The notes under the pieces were generated by a model. The model was not told the DNA's origin, did not search any database, and worked only from the letters and a program-made list of their open reading frames with translations. Of a stretch of DNA of 33,725 bases, positions 33,149-33,725 are shown piece by piece. The translations under genes were made by a program, and so were the position numbers. Source of the stretch: Phreatobacter sp. (lineage in GTDB: Bacteria; Pseudomonadota; Alphaproteobacteria; Rhizobiales; Phreatobacteraceae); NCBI RefSeq assembly GCF_030691135.1, contig NZ_JAUYFA010000009.1:1-33725 (forward strand), given 5' to 3'. Positions within the stretch are counted from its first letter, which is position 1, and each line of letters opens with the position of its first letter.

Positions 33149-33229
33149 AACACGGCCGCTGCGGGGCGACATCGTCGGGCGCGGTCGAGGCGCGACGATG
33201 CCTGCCTTGTTCCGCCTCTGGAGCCCGCC

Positions 33230-33514
33230 ATGTTCCGCACCGCCGCCTTTGCAGCCGCCCTTGCCTTCGCCTGTCTCTCGTCCGGTGCCGAGGCGCAATC
33301 GGCGCGCTGCCGCGTCATGGACCCGACCGGCACGCCGCTCAACATCCGCGATGCACCGAACGGTGACGTGGTCGGCCGCGTGCGCAATGGCGCTCTCGTC
33401 ACCCGGCTGCGGGTGAGCGAGGACGACCGTGGCCGGCCCTGGGCCTATGTCGCCGACCGCGCTTCCGGTGAGCCGCTCGGCTGGGTCTATCGTGAATTCA
33501 TCGCCTGCTTCTGA
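33230..33514 (+). CDS. Small secreted bacterial SH3-domain protein
   Basis: The 94-residue product has a signal peptide (MFRTAAFAAALAFACLSSGAEAQ, cleaved near residue 22) and a single SH3-like barrel: PLNIRDAPNGDVVGRVRNG, the sequence LNIRDAPNG being the typical bacterial SH3 (SH3_3) opening, then WAYVAD and GWVYREFIACF. Cysteines near both ends of the mature chain (SARCRV and IACF) may form a disulfide. Such domains bind peptidoglycan or other periplasmic ligands. The ATG at 33230 precedes the signal peptide. The gene stands alone. Confidence 0.82.
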   Translation: MFRTAAFAAALAFACLSSGAEAQSARCRVMDPTGTPLNIRDAPNGDVVGRVRNGALVTRLRVSEDDRGRPWAYVADRASGEPLGWVYREFIACF

Positions 33515-33558
33515 CGCCGACCGCGATCACGTTGCGCAGCGGCCTCCCGGTTAGGAAG

Positions 33559-33572
33559 GGGCAGGCCTGCCC
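33559..33572. repeat. 14-bp GC-rich palindrome
   Basis: GGGCAGGCCTGCCC, a perfect palindrome, flanked by AAG before and TTG after so that the symmetry extends almost further, between the SH3 gene and the last gene. It lacks a T-run and is probably structural or incidental. Confidence 0.3.
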
Positions 33573-33669
33573 TTGCCTTGGTGACGGGGGCGGCCCAGGG
33601 TCCTTTCTGCACGGCTCGGGGCCGGAGATCTCTCAGGCCAGCGGCCGTGATTCCTGGGAGGATCGACGG

Positions 33670-33725
33670 ATGATGATGCGACGCAATTTCCTGATGGCTC
33701 TCTTTGCGCTGCCGGTCGCCACGCT
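33670..33725 (+). CDS. 5' end of a probable exported protein (truncated by the window)
   Basis: A reading frame starts with ATG at 33670 behind GGGAGGA at about 33657-33663 and runs off the window. The visible residues (MMMRRNFLMALFALPVAT and on) form a basic start and hydrophobic segment like a signal peptide. Two further ATG codons follow directly, so the exact start is uncertain. Nothing beyond the signal peptide is visible. Confidence 0.6.
   Translation, partial: MMMRRNFLMALFALPVAT

Noticed and set aside
33515-33669. A GGGCAGGCCTGCCC palindrome considered as a terminator of the SH3 gene.
   Set aside because: The short stem has no loop of normal size and no T-run, so it is listed only as a low-confidence repeat.

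Overview
The window looks like ordinary chromosomal sequence from a free-living, flagellated alphaproteobacterium, most likely of the order Hyphomicrobiales (Rhizobiales). The signs are high GC with strong third-position GC bias, the alphaproteobacterial cell-cycle regulators GapR, TrcR, ChpT and CtrA, a three-subunit proton-translocating transhydrogenase (PntAA/PntAB/PntB) behind an aa3-oxidase subunit IV gene, an Omp25-type porin ending in VVARY, and a GANTC-rich ctrA promoter region. A Bosea-, Phreatobacter- or Methylobacterium-like host is a guess that one window cannot settle. I see no tRNA, rRNA, CRISPR array, insertion sequence, phage gene or integration site.

Layout. 1-3.4 kb: tail of an unidentified Pro/Ala-rich protein, two EamA/DMT exporters flanking gapR, and an exported DUF1036 protein. 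3.5-7.0 kb: a short aa3 oxidase subunit IV gene missed by length filters, then pntAA-pntAB-pntB and a clear terminator. 7.0-9.05 kb: a DUF3303 protein and a GNAT acetyltransferase that overlap by ATGA, then on the minus strand a TPR lipoprotein and rpsU. 9.4-16.7 kb: trcR, chpT and a complete chemotaxis operon, cheA(hybrid)-cheW-cheY-cheB-cheR. 16.8-18.5 kb: a TauE/SafE permease and an outer-membrane beta-barrel protein. 18.9-25.8 kb: two adenylate-forming acyl-CoA synthetases (the second PrpE-like), two exported proteins of unknown function, cysK and a cupin protein. 26.0-29.4 kb: ctrA on the minus strand, divergent from fliI-fliJ across a 715-base intergenic region rich in GANTC and TTAA motifs. 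29.4-33.7 kb: a metallophosphoesterase, a 40-codon small gene candidate, a NUDIX protein, an MFS transporter, a GNAT enzyme, a small SH3 protein and the start of another exported protein cut by the window edge.

How it fits together. The main theme is cell-cycle control next to motility. ChpT is the phosphotransferase that passes phosphate from CckA to CtrA. It lies just upstream of the che operon, and CtrA itself lies opposite the flagellar export ATPase genes. TrcR and GapR add two more cell-cycle or chromosome factors. The remaining genes are housekeeping or transport functions in short units. I did not find a convincing undescribed multi-gene system. The best leads are the methylation-site and CtrA-site cluster between ctrA and fliI, structured DNA between fliI and fliJ, the 40-codon gene, two unknown exported proteins, and the two-CheW-domain hybrid CheA.
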